From contig NZ_WSTC01000001.1 of the NCBI RefSeq assembly GCF_009789195.1, positions 1 to 64,000 on the forward strand: a stretch of 64,000 nt of DNA. Direction: 5' to 3'. The notes under the pieces are model-generated. The model saw only the letters and a program-made list of their open reading frames with translations. It searched no databases and was not told the DNA's origin. The position numbers and the translations under genes were made by a program. The stretch is from Paenibacillus sp. MMS18-CY102. GTDB taxonomy: Bacteria; Bacillota; Bacilli; Paenibacillales; Paenibacillaceae. Positions 1-7,680 of this stretch are shown one piece after another. The stretch's first letter is position 1. The number at the start of each line of letters is the position of its first letter.

Positions 1-905
1 GCTGCAGCGAGCGCCTGCGGCGGCGCCCATGGGGCGCCGGCCGGCACGGCGAAGCCGGCCGCGCGCAGCTGCGCCGCTGCTTGCAGCGGCAGCGGCAGCA
101 CGCGCGGCCGTGCCGTTGCGCTGCCTGCACTCGCTCCCACATGCCCGCTCGGCTCTGCTCCGCTGCACGTAGCTCCCACACTGCTCGCTTCCGCTCCGCC
201 GCCCACGGCTTGTGCTGCCCACGCCGATGGCGTCATCGTTGCACTAGCAACGCCATTGTCAATAACGATAACGGCGTCAGCGAGCGGCAGCAACGCCTCA
301 AGGTCATGCGTTACAATAACTGCGCCGCCCCCTGCAGCGCGATGCGCTTCTAGCGCGCGACATAGTTGACGCGTACCGTCCATGTCCAGGCCTGCTGTCG
401 GCTCGTCCAACAGCAACCATCGCACCTTGGTCACGAGCAGCATCGCAAGCGCAAGCCGTTTTTGTTGGCCGCCGCTTAACGTCCGTGGATCCTGAGACAG
501 CAGCTCAACAGGCAAACCAACCGTTGATAAGGCCGACGCCATCGCTTGTCGACCAGCATCCACCCCATTTTCAGCCCGATAAGGTTTGAGCGTATAACGG
601 AATTCTGCTTCCACTGTGGGCAAAAACCACTGCGAAGCTGATTGTTGAACAGCAACGCCGGCATGAAGCAGCAACAGTCGATTCAGCTTTTTGCCCCTCC
701 ATAACGACTGCTCCCCTAATAAAATGGACCCACTGCTCGGATAACGCAGGCCTGCCATCGTCTCCAGAAAAGTTGATTTGCCTGCCCCATTATGGCCAAT
801 TACGAGCGTAATCGTGCCAGGTGCGAACGTAGCGGCAGCTCCTCTTAAGATGTGATGGCCATTCACATGTGCATGAAGCTCATGAATATGCCAGCTAGCT
901 TCCAT
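1..905 (-). CDS. ECF transporter ATPase, EcfA-type (3' end beyond window)
   Basis: The frame stays open from an ATG at 905 to the window edge, so about 301 residues are visible and the C-terminus is missing. It is an ABC ATPase of the energy-coupling-factor (cobalt/biotin/vitamin) type. It shows Walker A GHNGAGKST, signature LSGGQQKR, Walker B LLLDEPTAGLD and an intact H-loop IVTHD. After the ATPase core comes a Ser/Gly/Ala-rich linker of about 40 residues (roughly 210 down to 90 in the window) and then a C-terminal helix region typical of EcfA proteins. The ATG overlaps the stop of the upstream ATPase by 11 nt, so the two are translationally linked. A transmembrane EcfT gene would be expected just outside the window. 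The likely role is powering BioY or another S component at the membrane. Confidence 0.8.
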   Translation of the reverse strand, partial: MEASWHIHELHAHVNGHHILRGAAATFAPGTITLVIGHNGAGKSTFLETMAGLRYPSSGSILLGEQSLWRGKKLNRLLLLHAGVAVQQSASQWFLPTVEAEFRYTLKPYRAENGVDAGRQAMASALSTVGLPVELLSQDPRTLSGGQQKRLALAMLLVTKVRWLLLDEPTAGLDMDGTRQLCRALEAHRAAGGGAVIVTHDLEALLPLADAVIVIDNGVASATMTPSAWAAQAVGGGAEASSVGATCSGAEPSGHVGASAGSATARPRVLPLPLQAAAQLRAAGFAVPAGAPWAPPQALAA

Positions 906-1857
906 AGCTCGCCACCGCCTTCACGAACGCATCCATCGATAGTGGCATAGCAGGAATCAGCTCGATGCCTTCCTGCTGCAGCCCCCAAACCGTTTGCACA
1001 ACATAAGGTGCGATAAGCCCTGCACGTTCACATGGACTGCTTGCCTCACCTTCGAATCGGCCAAAAAATAATGGCGCCGCGCCGTCAAACACTTTATAGC
1101 CATTCGCAAGCGCAACGACCCGGTCACCCTCCCGCAGTTCCTCCAACTGCTGTGTAATCCATACGACCGTTGTCCCGCTTCGGTTCAGCTCCCGCACCGC
1201 CTGAAGAACCGCAGCGGAAGCTTCCGGATCCAACATAGAGGTCGGCTCATCTAGAATAAGGGCGTCGGCGCCAGAAGCAATACAGCCTGCAATGGCAGCC
1301 AATTGCTTTTGTCCGCCAGACAGCTGCCCTATCGGCTTATTTGCAAGGGAACCCAGCCCTGTCCGCTGCAATGCATCCGCCACGCGTGAAGGTATTTCGG
1401 CATCTGGAATCGCGAGCTGTTCCAATAGTAACATTGCATCCTCCGCTGCTGTCATGCCGACGATAGCAAGCTCTGGATTTTGCGTGACGAGCGGTGCGAA
1501 TCCCATATTTCTGCCCCTATTGCTCTGCTCCAAAACCTCATTCGAGCGCTCATCGGCAAACCACGATAGGGCATATGTCTCGATAGATCCCGTAGCCTCA
1601 TGCTGGCCAAATCCAGCTAGCACTTTCGCCAACGTGCTTTTGCCGCTGCCATTGGCACCGACAAGATTAACCCAATCTCCCGGTCTAATCGCAAGGTCGA
1701 GCCCATGCAACAAGCATCGCCTCTCTGCAAAACCATCCATATCTAAGCTATCCTTATTCGATGCTGCTTGCGTTGCGCTCAATGCAACATACACCGGCAT
1801 AGTCGTATACACATTTACATTTTGTAACAGCCATCGATAGGCATACAAAAAAATCAC
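895..1857 (-). CDS. ECF transporter ATPase with altered H-loop
   Basis: This 320-residue ABC ATPase is the likely partner of the downstream ATPase in an ECF heterodimer. The start is a GTG at 1857 preceded by AGGAAGAGG. Walker A GANGSGKST is at residues 67-75, the Q-loop (VTQNPE) near 125-129, the signature LSGGQ at 179-183 and Walker B LILDEP at 200-205. The H-loop reads ITQQ, so Gln236 stands where ABC ATPases have the catalytic-switch His; the partner keeps its His. The gene is divergent from bioY, and a BirA-type operator lies between them, which points to biotin uptake. The Gln could make one of the two ATP sites weak. ECF family assignment is firm; the substrate is inferred from context. 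Confidence 0.82.
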   Translation of the reverse strand: MIFLYAYRWLLQNVNVYTTMPVYVALSATQAASNKDSLDMDGFAERRCLLHGLDLAIRPGDWVNLVGANGSGKSTLAKVLAGFGQHEATGSIETYALSWFADERSNEVLEQSNRGRNMGFAPLVTQNPELAIVGMTAAEDAMLLLEQLAIPDAEIPSRVADALQRTGLGSLANKPIGQLSGGQKQLAAIAGCIASGADALILDEPTSMLDPEASAAVLQAVRELNRSGTTVVWITQQLEELREGDRVVALANGYKVFDGAAPLFFGRFEGEASSPCERAGLIAPYVVQTVWGLQQEGIELIPAMPLSMDAFVKAVASYGS

Positions 1858-1899
1858 CTAACCTCTTCCTAAATCGCCATACCTGTGCTATGATTCTGT

Positions 1900-1933
1900 T
1901 TGTTAACCGAAACATATAAAATTAGGTTAACAT
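1900..1933. promoter_or_regulatory. BirA-type operator between bioY and the ECF ATPases
   Basis: An interrupted palindrome reads TTGTTAACC, 16 bases, GGTTAACAT. This matches the known BirA operator form (TTGTTAACC...GGTTAACAA) with one changed end base. It sits 31 bp ahead of bioY and 42 bp ahead of the divergent ATPase gene, so biotin-loaded BirA could repress both. The assignment is by motif and by the neighbour bioY. Confidence 0.82.
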
Positions 1934-1964
1934 ATATCAGCATACATAGGAAGGTGTCCCGCTC

Positions 1965-2585
1965 ATGACTACATCACGATCCATCCGAAATCTCGTCTTT
2001 ACCGCATTGTTTGCCGCCTTATTTATCGCGCTCAGTGCTGTCAAAATCCCGCTAAGCTTTAGCTCCGTACCCATTACGTTGCAAAACTTAGCCGTCATGC
2101 TCGCTGGCGCGTTTCTCGGCGCACGGCTCGGATTTTCCAGCATTACAATCGTGCTGCTTTTAGCTGCTACGGGACTTCCACTGCTCCACGGACAAGGCGG
2201 GCTTGCCTATATGACTGGCGGAACGGGCGGATTTTTGCTCGCATTTCCATTCGCCGCTTTAGCAATCGGATACTTCGTCGGCAAAATCTTGAACAGCCGA
2301 ATTGCATCCAACCGTATTGCAACGATCATTCTGCTCTTCCTCGTATTCGAAGGATTCGGTTCGCTTGCTACCTATGTACTCGGCGTACCTTGGTTAATGC
2401 ACGTCTATGATATGACATTTGCTAGAGCAATGACAGCCGGATGTTATCCATTCCTGCCGCTAGATGCATTCAAAGCTGCAGCTGCAACAGCCATTACGAT
2501 GTCGCTCTTGCCGTTCTTGTCAATCAGCAGGCCACAATCTTCGCCGCAACAATCACTGCAAACACAAACAGGGACGAGCCGTTAA
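1965..2585 (+). CDS. bioY: Biotin transporter substrate-binding component BioY
   Basis: This 206-residue, very hydrophobic protein has about six membrane segments. It is the S component that binds biotin and works with an ECF module at the cytoplasmic membrane. Family marks include VPITLQNL near residues 35-42 and the Gly-rich stretch GLPLL...GGTGGF at 70-90. The start ATG follows AGGAAGGTG. It is the only confident plus-strand gene in the window and diverges from two ECF ATPase genes across a BirA-type operator, so control by biotin through BirA is very likely. A terminator hairpin encloses its stop codon. The C-terminal 20 residues are polar (Gln/Thr-rich) and probably cytoplasmic. Confidence 0.93.
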   Translation: MTTSRSIRNLVFTALFAALFIALSAVKIPLSFSSVPITLQNLAVMLAGAFLGARLGFSSITIVLLLAATGLPLLHGQGGLAYMTGGTGGFLLAFPFAALAIGYFVGKILNSRIASNRIATIILLFLVFEGFGSLATYVLGVPWLMHVYDMTFARAMTAGCYPFLPLDAFKAAAATAITMSLLPFLSISRPQSSPQQSLQTQTGTSR

Positions 2586-2605
2586 TCGGCTCCCCCTGTT
2601 TTTTC
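2567..2605 (+). terminator. Terminator of bioY
   Basis: Arms AACAGGG and CCCTGTT flank an inner GAGCCG/CGGCTC stem, followed by a run of T. The bioY stop codon lies in the loop. Confidence 0.8.
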
Positions 2606-2630
2606 TATCCCCGATTGTCCAGCTTACAGC

Positions 2631-3794
2631 TTACAGCGATAGGCGATAAATATCGACCACGTCTTGTTTCGTCAGCTTCCTGAAGTTTCCTCGTGTGCCA
2701 TCTCCCACTGCTTTCTCCGCCATTTCCTCTAAGCGGCTATCATCGATGCCGTAATCCGCCAGCCGTGACGGTGCGCCGATGCTGTTCCAGAACTCACGCA
2801 GTGCTGCAATGCCCGCCTCAGCGATTTCTCGATCCGAATGTCCGTCCTCTTGAATGCCGAATACATTCACTGCGAACTGGCGGAATCGCGCGACGTTGTC
2901 GTCTAGCACATATGTCATCCAATTCGGGAACAAAATCGCAAGCCCTCCGCCATGCGGAATGTCATAGACAGCCGAGATCGCATGCTCCATATCATGATTT
3001 GCCCAGTCACCGACGATGCCCATCGACAAAGTGCCATTTAACGCCATCGTACCGCTATAAAGAATCGTTTCGCGAAGCTGAACGTTCGTAAGATCGTTTA
3101 CAAGCTTCGGCGCTGCTTCTACAACAGCACGCAGTATGGACTCACTAAAGCCGTCCTGTACCGGCGTTTGATTATCGTGATGGAAATATTGCTCAAATAC
3201 ATGCGCCATCATATCCACCATGCCGTACACCGTATGGTCCTTCGGCGCAGAGGCTGTGTATAACGGCTCAAGAATCGAGAATGCCGGATACACATGAGGG
3301 CTCGCCCAGCCATGCTTCTCCAACGTCTCTTCATTCGTAATAACAGAGTTCGCGTTCATTTCAGAGCCAGTCGCTGCTAACGTTAAAATCGTGCCTAGTG
3401 GCAGAGCGGACTCTACAGCAGCCTTACGCGTCACGATGTCCCAGAAGCTTCCCTCATACTTCGCGGCTGCTACGATTGCTTTCGCGCAATCAAGCGTACT
3501 GCCGCCGCCTACAGCCAGCACCCAGTCGATGCCGTTCTCGCGAATCAATTCCGCCCCACGATGGACGGTTGACAGGCGAGGGTTCGGCTCTACACCAGCG
3601 AGCTCGGTCACTTTCGTACCTGCTTGTCCAAGCAAGCGCAGCACTTCTTCATACAAGCCATTCCGCTTAATGCTGCCTCCACCGTAAACGAGCAGCACAC
3701 TTTTTCCATACTTCACTGCTTCTCCACTCAAATGCTGGAGCGATCCTTCTCCAAAATATAATCGAGTCGGATTATGATAGGCGAACGGTTTCAT
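2631..3794 (-). CDS. Iron-containing alcohol dehydrogenase (butanol dehydrogenase type)
   Basis: This is a 387-residue group III (iron/zinc) alcohol dehydrogenase of the YugJ/BdhA type, probably an NAD(P)H-dependent reductase of aldehydes to alcohols in the cytoplasm. The NAD-binding GGGS loop is at residues 97-100. The metal ligands Asp194, His198, His267 and His281 are all present. It is transcribed alone. A sigma-A-like promoter and an inverted repeat over its -10 lie upstream, suggesting its own regulator. The start ATG at 3794 has GAGAGGAG upstream at a longish 12-nt distance. Which alcohol it acts on cannot be told from sequence. It sits where the usual ricA-cotE-mutS order is broken. 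Confidence 0.9.
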   Translation of the reverse strand: MKPFAYHNPTRLYFGEGSLQHLSGEAVKYGKSVLLVYGGGSIKRNGLYEEVLRLLGQAGTKVTELAGVEPNPRLSTVHRGAELIRENGIDWVLAVGGGSTLDCAKAIVAAAKYEGSFWDIVTRKAAVESALPLGTILTLAATGSEMNANSVITNEETLEKHGWASPHVYPAFSILEPLYTASAPKDHTVYGMVDMMAHVFEQYFHHDNQTPVQDGFSESILRAVVEAAPKLVNDLTNVQLRETILYSGTMALNGTLSMGIVGDWANHDMEHAISAVYDIPHGGGLAILFPNWMTYVLDDNVARFRQFAVNVFGIQEDGHSDREIAEAGIAALREFWNSIGAPSRLADYGIDDSRLEEMAEKAVGDGTRGNFRKLTKQDVVDIYRLSL

Positions 3795-3851
3795 AAGTTA
3801 TAAGCTCTCCTCTCCAAATGTACAGCTGATCGATATCTGTTGGCTCGAGCC

Positions 3852-3876
3852 ATTGTTCCATTATAGTACGAACAAT
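3852..3876. promoter_or_regulatory. Inverted repeat over the adh -10 box (candidate operator)
   Basis: Perfect 7-bp arms ATTGTTC and GAACAAT are separated by 11 bases and enclose the TATAAT box. The position fits a repressor site. The regulator is unknown. Confidence 0.45.
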
Positions 3877-3888
3877 TCAAAAAGCCAA
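3860..3888 (-). promoter_or_regulatory. Promoter of the alcohol dehydrogenase gene
   Basis: Minus-strand TTGGCT, 17 bases, TATAAT: the -10 is perfect and the -35 matches 4 of 6. It lies about 65 bp ahead of the start codon. Confidence 0.6.
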
Positions 3889-3925
3889 AGCAAGGCAGCA
3901 TTCATGCAACAAACCGTATTATCGC

Positions 3926-3958
3926 ACAAAAAAAGCTGCTCATTACGAGACAGCTTTT
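3926..3958 (-). terminator. Terminator of the miaB-ricA transcript
   Basis: Stem AAAAGCTG/CAGCTTTT around a 12-base loop, continuing on the minus strand into a T run, 45 bp after the ricA stop. Confidence 0.8.
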
Positions 3959-4002
3959 CCATACCCCACCTATTCCTTACACCTACTAGCCAGTTCAGTT
4001 AA

Positions 4003-4491
4003 TTAGTTGCTGCACTCCGCTGGTTCTTCTGCTGGCGTAGCGTCTTCTACTTCCAGCTTCTCCGCTACCGTGTCACGTACGACGCCAATAACGAGCTGTA
4101 GCAGATAGTTAATATCAGATTGGCTTTGCTGGAACTGCGCAACGATCGGAATGCCATCCAGCTCGTCCTGCAACGATTCCATTTCTTGCTCGATTTTTTT
4201 CGCCATCGTTTCATTCTTAAACGTTTTCTCGAAAGCAACAACTTCTTTCTGCTTCTTCTTGAGCAAGCTCATGATCGACTGTACGCGATCATGCCCTTGA
4301 ATCAATTTTTCCGCGCGGCGATACTGCTCAACTTCATCCGATGTTGTAATTAATTGAGCGAGCTCCTTCGCTTTCGCCAAAATATCTGCCCGTACAATCA
4401 GATCACGCGTATGGAAGCTAGGTACTCCGCATCCACCGTGCTCATGGTCATGGCCTTCCGTTCCACATTGTTTCGCCTGCTGCTCTGCCAT
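4003..4491 (-). CDS. ricA: YlbF/YmcA-family protein RicA
   Basis: This 162-residue helical protein matches the YlbF/YmcA (Com_YlbF) family. By position directly after miaB it corresponds to B. subtilis YmcA, now RicA. In B. subtilis RicA, RicF and RicT form an Fe-S-containing complex that aids RNase Y maturation of mRNAs and affects Spo0A phosphorylation, competence and biofilms. Residues 30-145 form the coiled, charged family domain. Oddly, the first 25 residues carry Cys9, His14, His16, His18 and Cys21, and there is one more Cys at position 160. This cluster could hold metal. The ATG follows AGGGGCGAG. rny, the functional partner, is also in this window. Confidence 0.85.
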   Translation of the reverse strand: MAEQQAKQCGTEGHDHEHGGCGVPSFHTRDLIVRADILAKAKELAQLITTSDEVEQYRRAEKLIQGHDRVQSIMSLLKKKQKEVVAFEKTFKNETMAKKIEQEMESLQDELDGIPIVAQFQQSQSDINYLLQLVIGVVRDTVAEKLEVEDATPAEEPAECSN

Positions 4492-4516
4492 CTATACTCG
4501 CCCCTATTCGATCTAA

Positions 4517-6103
4517 TTAAATTACCGCTTTTTCGGTAAATGATACTGGTTCTGCTTTAATATACCACGTTTGCGCTTCAGTCACCCGAACTTGGATGAA
4601 TTGGCCAATCCAATCCTTGGGCCCTTCAATGTGAACAAGCTTATTCGTCCGTGAACGGGCCGCCAGCACATTCGAGTTATTTTTGCTCTCGCCCTCTACA
4701 AGAACCTCAATCACTTGGCCTACCAGCCTCTGATGCCCGTTACGCCCTAATTCAGCCATTAGCTCATTTAATCGGGCTAGACGCTGCTTCTTCACCGGCA
4801 TCGGCACGTCATCTTCCATATCGGCTGCTGGCGTACCTTCACGCGGCGAATAGATAAACGTATAGGCATGTTCGAACTCTACTTCCCGAACTAACGAGAG
4901 TGTTTCTTCAAACTGCTCATCCGTTTCGCCAGGGAAACCGACAATGATGTCCGTCGTCAGCACAGCATTCGGAATTGCCTGCTTAATCCGGCCAGCAAGT
5001 GATAAAAACTGTTCCCTCGAATACTTCCGGCTCATTCGCTTCAAAATCGCTGAGCTTCCCGACTGCACCGGCAGGTGGATATGCTCCACCAGATTGCCTC
5101 CGCGAGCGAGCACTTCGATCAATTGATCATCAAAATCTCTCGGATGGCTCGTCATAAAGCGAATTCTCGGAATCGCAATCTGCGAGATGTCTGCCATAAG
5201 ATCAGCAAACAGATAGCTATTTTCCGTAAAATCTTTGCCATATGCGTTAACGTTCTGCCCTAGCAGCGTCACTTCCTTATACCCTTGCCGCGCAAGCTCG
5301 CGTACTTCAGCAATGATATCGGCTGGCAGCCTGCTGCGCTCCTTGCCTCGTGTATAAGGTACGATACAGTAAGTACAGAACTTATCGCAACCGTACATGA
5401 TATTGACCCAAGCACGCATCCCTTCACGTTTCTTGGGCAAATTTTCGATAATGTCGCCTTCCTTAGACCACACCTCGACGACCATCTCTTTATTGAAATA
5501 CGCGCTTTGCAGCAAATAAGGCAGCCGATGAATGTTATGGGTTCCGAACACGAGGTCTACGAATGGATGCGCCGCAAGAATGCGCCCAACGACGGACTCC
5601 TCTTGGGACATGCAGCCGCATACGCCGAGCAACAGATTCGGGCGATCCCGCTTCAATCCTTTCAGATGGCCTAACTCACCGAACACCTTATCCTCTGCAT
5701 TCTCACGAATTGCACATGTATTCAGCAAAATAACGTCAGCCTGCTTGCGCTCCTCCGTTGGCATATATCCCATCTGTTCGAGCATGCCCTTCATCACTTC
5801 ACTGTCATGCTCATTCATCTGGCAGCCAAACGTGTAGACCATATAATGCTTGCCAGCGCCAAGCGTTCGAAGTTCATCAGGAATGCCTTCCTCGTAGTGC
5901 ACCTCGACCTGCTCTTTACCTCTGCGCTTCTCTTCCTTCTGGTTCGGTTCCGCTAGAATCGTAATATTGCGTCCATTCACCCGCATCCGCTTCGTGCCGT
6001 CCGCATCGACCGAAACTTTCAGATTCGAAAAGTCGAAATATTTGGCATAGTTGCTAGTGAGCTGGCCTTCTACATCCTCTGAATGATGCTTGTCCTTCGT
6101 CAT
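4517..6103 (-). CDS. miaB: tRNA-2-methylthio-N6-dimethylallyladenosine synthase MiaB
   Basis: This radical SAM methylthiotransferase turns i6A37 into ms2i6A37 in tRNAs reading UNN codons. In the 528-residue form the N-terminal UPF0004 domain has the auxiliary-cluster cysteines (about C94, C130, C162-164). The radical SAM core has C239xxxC243xxC246 in the motif [12 protein letters not shown]-terminal TRAM domain follows. The first 80 residues are a polar extension as in Bacillus MiaB. The start is uncertain: a TTG six bases earlier (6109) is equally possible, and neither has a strong ribosome site. ricA follows 25 bp downstream, the same pair as in B. subtilis. Confidence 0.95.
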   Translation of the reverse strand: MTKDKHHSEDVEGQLTSNYAKYFDFSNLKVSVDADGTKRMRVNGRNITILAEPNQKEEKRRGKEQVEVHYEEGIPDELRTLGAGKHYMVYTFGCQMNEHDSEVMKGMLEQMGYMPTEERKQADVILLNTCAIRENAEDKVFGELGHLKGLKRDRPNLLLGVCGCMSQEESVVGRILAAHPFVDLVFGTHNIHRLPYLLQSAYFNKEMVVEVWSKEGDIIENLPKKREGMRAWVNIMYGCDKFCTYCIVPYTRGKERSRLPADIIAEVRELARQGYKEVTLLGQNVNAYGKDFTENSYLFADLMADISQIAIPRIRFMTSHPRDFDDQLIEVLARGGNLVEHIHLPVQSGSSAILKRMSRKYSREQFLSLAGRIKQAIPNAVLTTDIIVGFPGETDEQFEETLSLVREVEFEHAYTFIYSPREGTPAADMEDDVPMPVKKQRLARLNELMAELGRNGHQRLVGQVIEVLVEGESKNNSNVLAARSRTNKLVHIEGPKDWIGQFIQVRVTEAQTWYIKAEPVSFTEKAVI

Positions 6104-6158
6104 CTCCAATCACTTCGTTTCCCTGATAAAATACACAAGCGGTGAAGAGGATATCACG

Positions 6159-6731
6159 TTAGTCAATAATCTCTGCATCCTGGCCGTTCTCCACGCCTGC
6201 AGCATTGGCCTCATCGGTATCGATATGCATATCTAGAGCATACTCAGGCGATACCCGTGCAATGACATGCTCGAACACAACGCCACGCTCTCCGCCAACC
6301 CGAACACGAAGCTGCTGCTTGTCCGCAATGCCCCAACGCTGTGCATCCTCTGTATGAAAATGAATGTGCCGCGCTGCAACGATAACGCCTTCCTCAATCG
6401 TTACCTCGCCAGCAGGCCCTTGAATGGTAATGCCAGCAGAGCCTTTAATATCGCCAGATTCCCGTACAGGCGGCTTTACGCCAATCGAGAACGCATCGGT
6501 GCGGGACACTTCTAGCTGCGTCGATTTGCGCGCAGGTCCAAGAATACGTACTTTGGGAAACGATCCTTTAGGCCCAATAACTGCTACAGTCTCCTGTGCA
6601 GCATACTGTCCTGGCTGGGACAAAGCTTTCATTTCCGTCAATTCATAGCCGCTTCCGAACAACACTTCAATATGCTCAGGCGACAGATGTATATGTCGGG
6701 CAGATACACCGACAGGAACTATTTTTTGCAT
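6159..6731 (-). CDS. pduL: Phosphate propanoyltransferase PduL
   Basis: This 190-residue PduL-type phosphotransacylase interconverts acyl-CoA plus phosphate with acyl phosphate plus CoA. Both conserved metal-binding motifs are present: ARHIHLS near residues 11-17 and ARHIHFH near 120. No N-terminal microcompartment-targeting extension is seen and no shell gene is near, so it is probably a free cytosolic enzyme. The start ATG has GGAG upstream. It sits between korB and miaB, 81 bp after korB and 55 bp before miaB. Its location suggests it could take acyl-CoA produced by KorAB to acyl phosphate; that link is inference. Confidence 0.92.
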   Translation of the reverse strand: MQKIVPVGVSARHIHLSPEHIEVLFGSGYELTEMKALSQPGQYAAQETVAVIGPKGSFPKVRILGPARKSTQLEVSRTDAFSIGVKPPVRESGDIKGSAGITIQGPAGEVTIEEGVIVAARHIHFHTEDAQRWGIADKQQLRVRVGGERGVVFEHVIARVSPEYALDMHIDTDEANAAGVENGQDAEIID

Positions 6732-6770
6732 CGTGATCGCTCCATCTATTCTTTATTATACACACAAGAA

Positions 6771-6796
6771 GCATACGGCCGTAGACGACCGTATGC
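6771..6796 (-). terminator. Hairpin after korB
   Basis: Perfect stem GCATACGG/CCGTATGC in the korB-pduL gap, followed on the minus strand by TTCTTGTGTGT. The T tract is poor, so it may only partly stop transcription. Confidence 0.5.
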
Positions 6797-6812
6797 CCCA
6801 TTATACCTTTTC

Positions 6813-7679
6813 CTATTTGAACTCGGCAACCAGCTTGTCGAATTGGTCGCGCGTGATGTCAAGCGGCTGATGAGCAAGCGCCTCTTCTTTGAAGCCAACA
6901 ATGAGATCTTCGTATGGCTTGCGTTCCTTGTTTTGATAGATTAAGCCTGTCAACATGCCGCCCGTTTCCATAATCTTCGTCATAGCGGCGATCCGGTTGC
7001 TCGGATCGTAATCAGGGAACTCATTCAAGTTGACGATATTCTCCTTGAACCAGTCATACGTATTGATTTTGTTGAACGTTACGCAAGGGCTAAATACGTT
7101 AATAAGCGAGAAGCCTTTATGTTGAATGCCCTGTTCGATCAAGGATGTCAGTTGCTTTAAGTCGCTGGAGAAAGACTGAGCCACGAACGTCGCGCCAGCC
7201 GATAGTGCGATTTCGAGCGGGGACAGCGTCGTTTCGATCGAGCCTTCTGGCGTCGATTTCGTCTTGAAGCCTTCAGCGCTGCGCGGCGATGTTTGTCCCT
7301 TTGTAAGGCCATAGATTTGGTTATCCATGACGATATAGGTTACATCAACGTTACGGCGAATCGCATGAACGGTGTGGCCCATGCCAATTGCGAATCCATC
7401 GCCATCACCGCCGGAAGCAATAACCGTCAGCTCGCGGTTCGCCAGCTTGACCCCTTGCGCGATTGGCAATGCGCGGCCGTGGATGCCATGAAGGCCGTAT
7501 GCGTTAATGTATCCGGAAATCCGTCCAGAGCAGCCGATACCCGAAATGACTGCAAGCTGTTCAGGCTCAAGCCCAACATTAGCCGCTGCGCGTTGAATCG
7601 CTGCCTGAATGGAGAAGTCTCCGCAACCAGGGCACCAGTTCGGCTTTAGGTTGTTGCGAAACTCTTTGAATGTAGCCAT
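6813..7679 (-). CDS. korB: 2-oxoacid:ferredoxin oxidoreductase, beta subunit
   Basis: This 288-residue thiamine-diphosphate subunit belongs to a 2-oxoacid (probably 2-oxoglutarate) ferredoxin oxidoreductase, which oxidatively decarboxylates a 2-oxoacid to the acyl-CoA. The TPP/Mg motif runs from GDGDG (91-95) to Asn120. Cys16, Cys19 (WCPGCGD), Cys50 and Cys199 are placed to bind the single 4Fe-4S cluster. It starts 1 nt after the korA stop, with AAGGAG inside the korA end, so the two are coupled. Substrate choice between 2-oxoglutarate and pyruvate is by family resemblance only. A delta-type ferredoxin subunit is absent, as in other two-subunit enzymes. Confidence 0.9.
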   Translation of the reverse strand: MATFKEFRNNLKPNWCPGCGDFSIQAAIQRAAANVGLEPEQLAVISGIGCSGRISGYINAYGLHGIHGRALPIAQGVKLANRELTVIASGGDGDGFAIGMGHTVHAIRRNVDVTYIVMDNQIYGLTKGQTSPRSAEGFKTKSTPEGSIETTLSPLEIALSAGATFVAQSFSSDLKQLTSLIEQGIQHKGFSLINVFSPCVTFNKINTYDWFKENIVNLNEFPDYDPSNRIAAMTKIMETGGMLTGLIYQNKERKPYEDLIVGFKEEALAHQPLDITRDQFDKLVAEFK

Positions 7680-7680
7680 C

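Noticed and set aside
81-353. Plus-strand 90-codon frame at the left edge
   Set aside because: It is the reverse of the low-complexity linker of the ECF ATPase; Cys/Arg/His-rich composition indicates a shadow.
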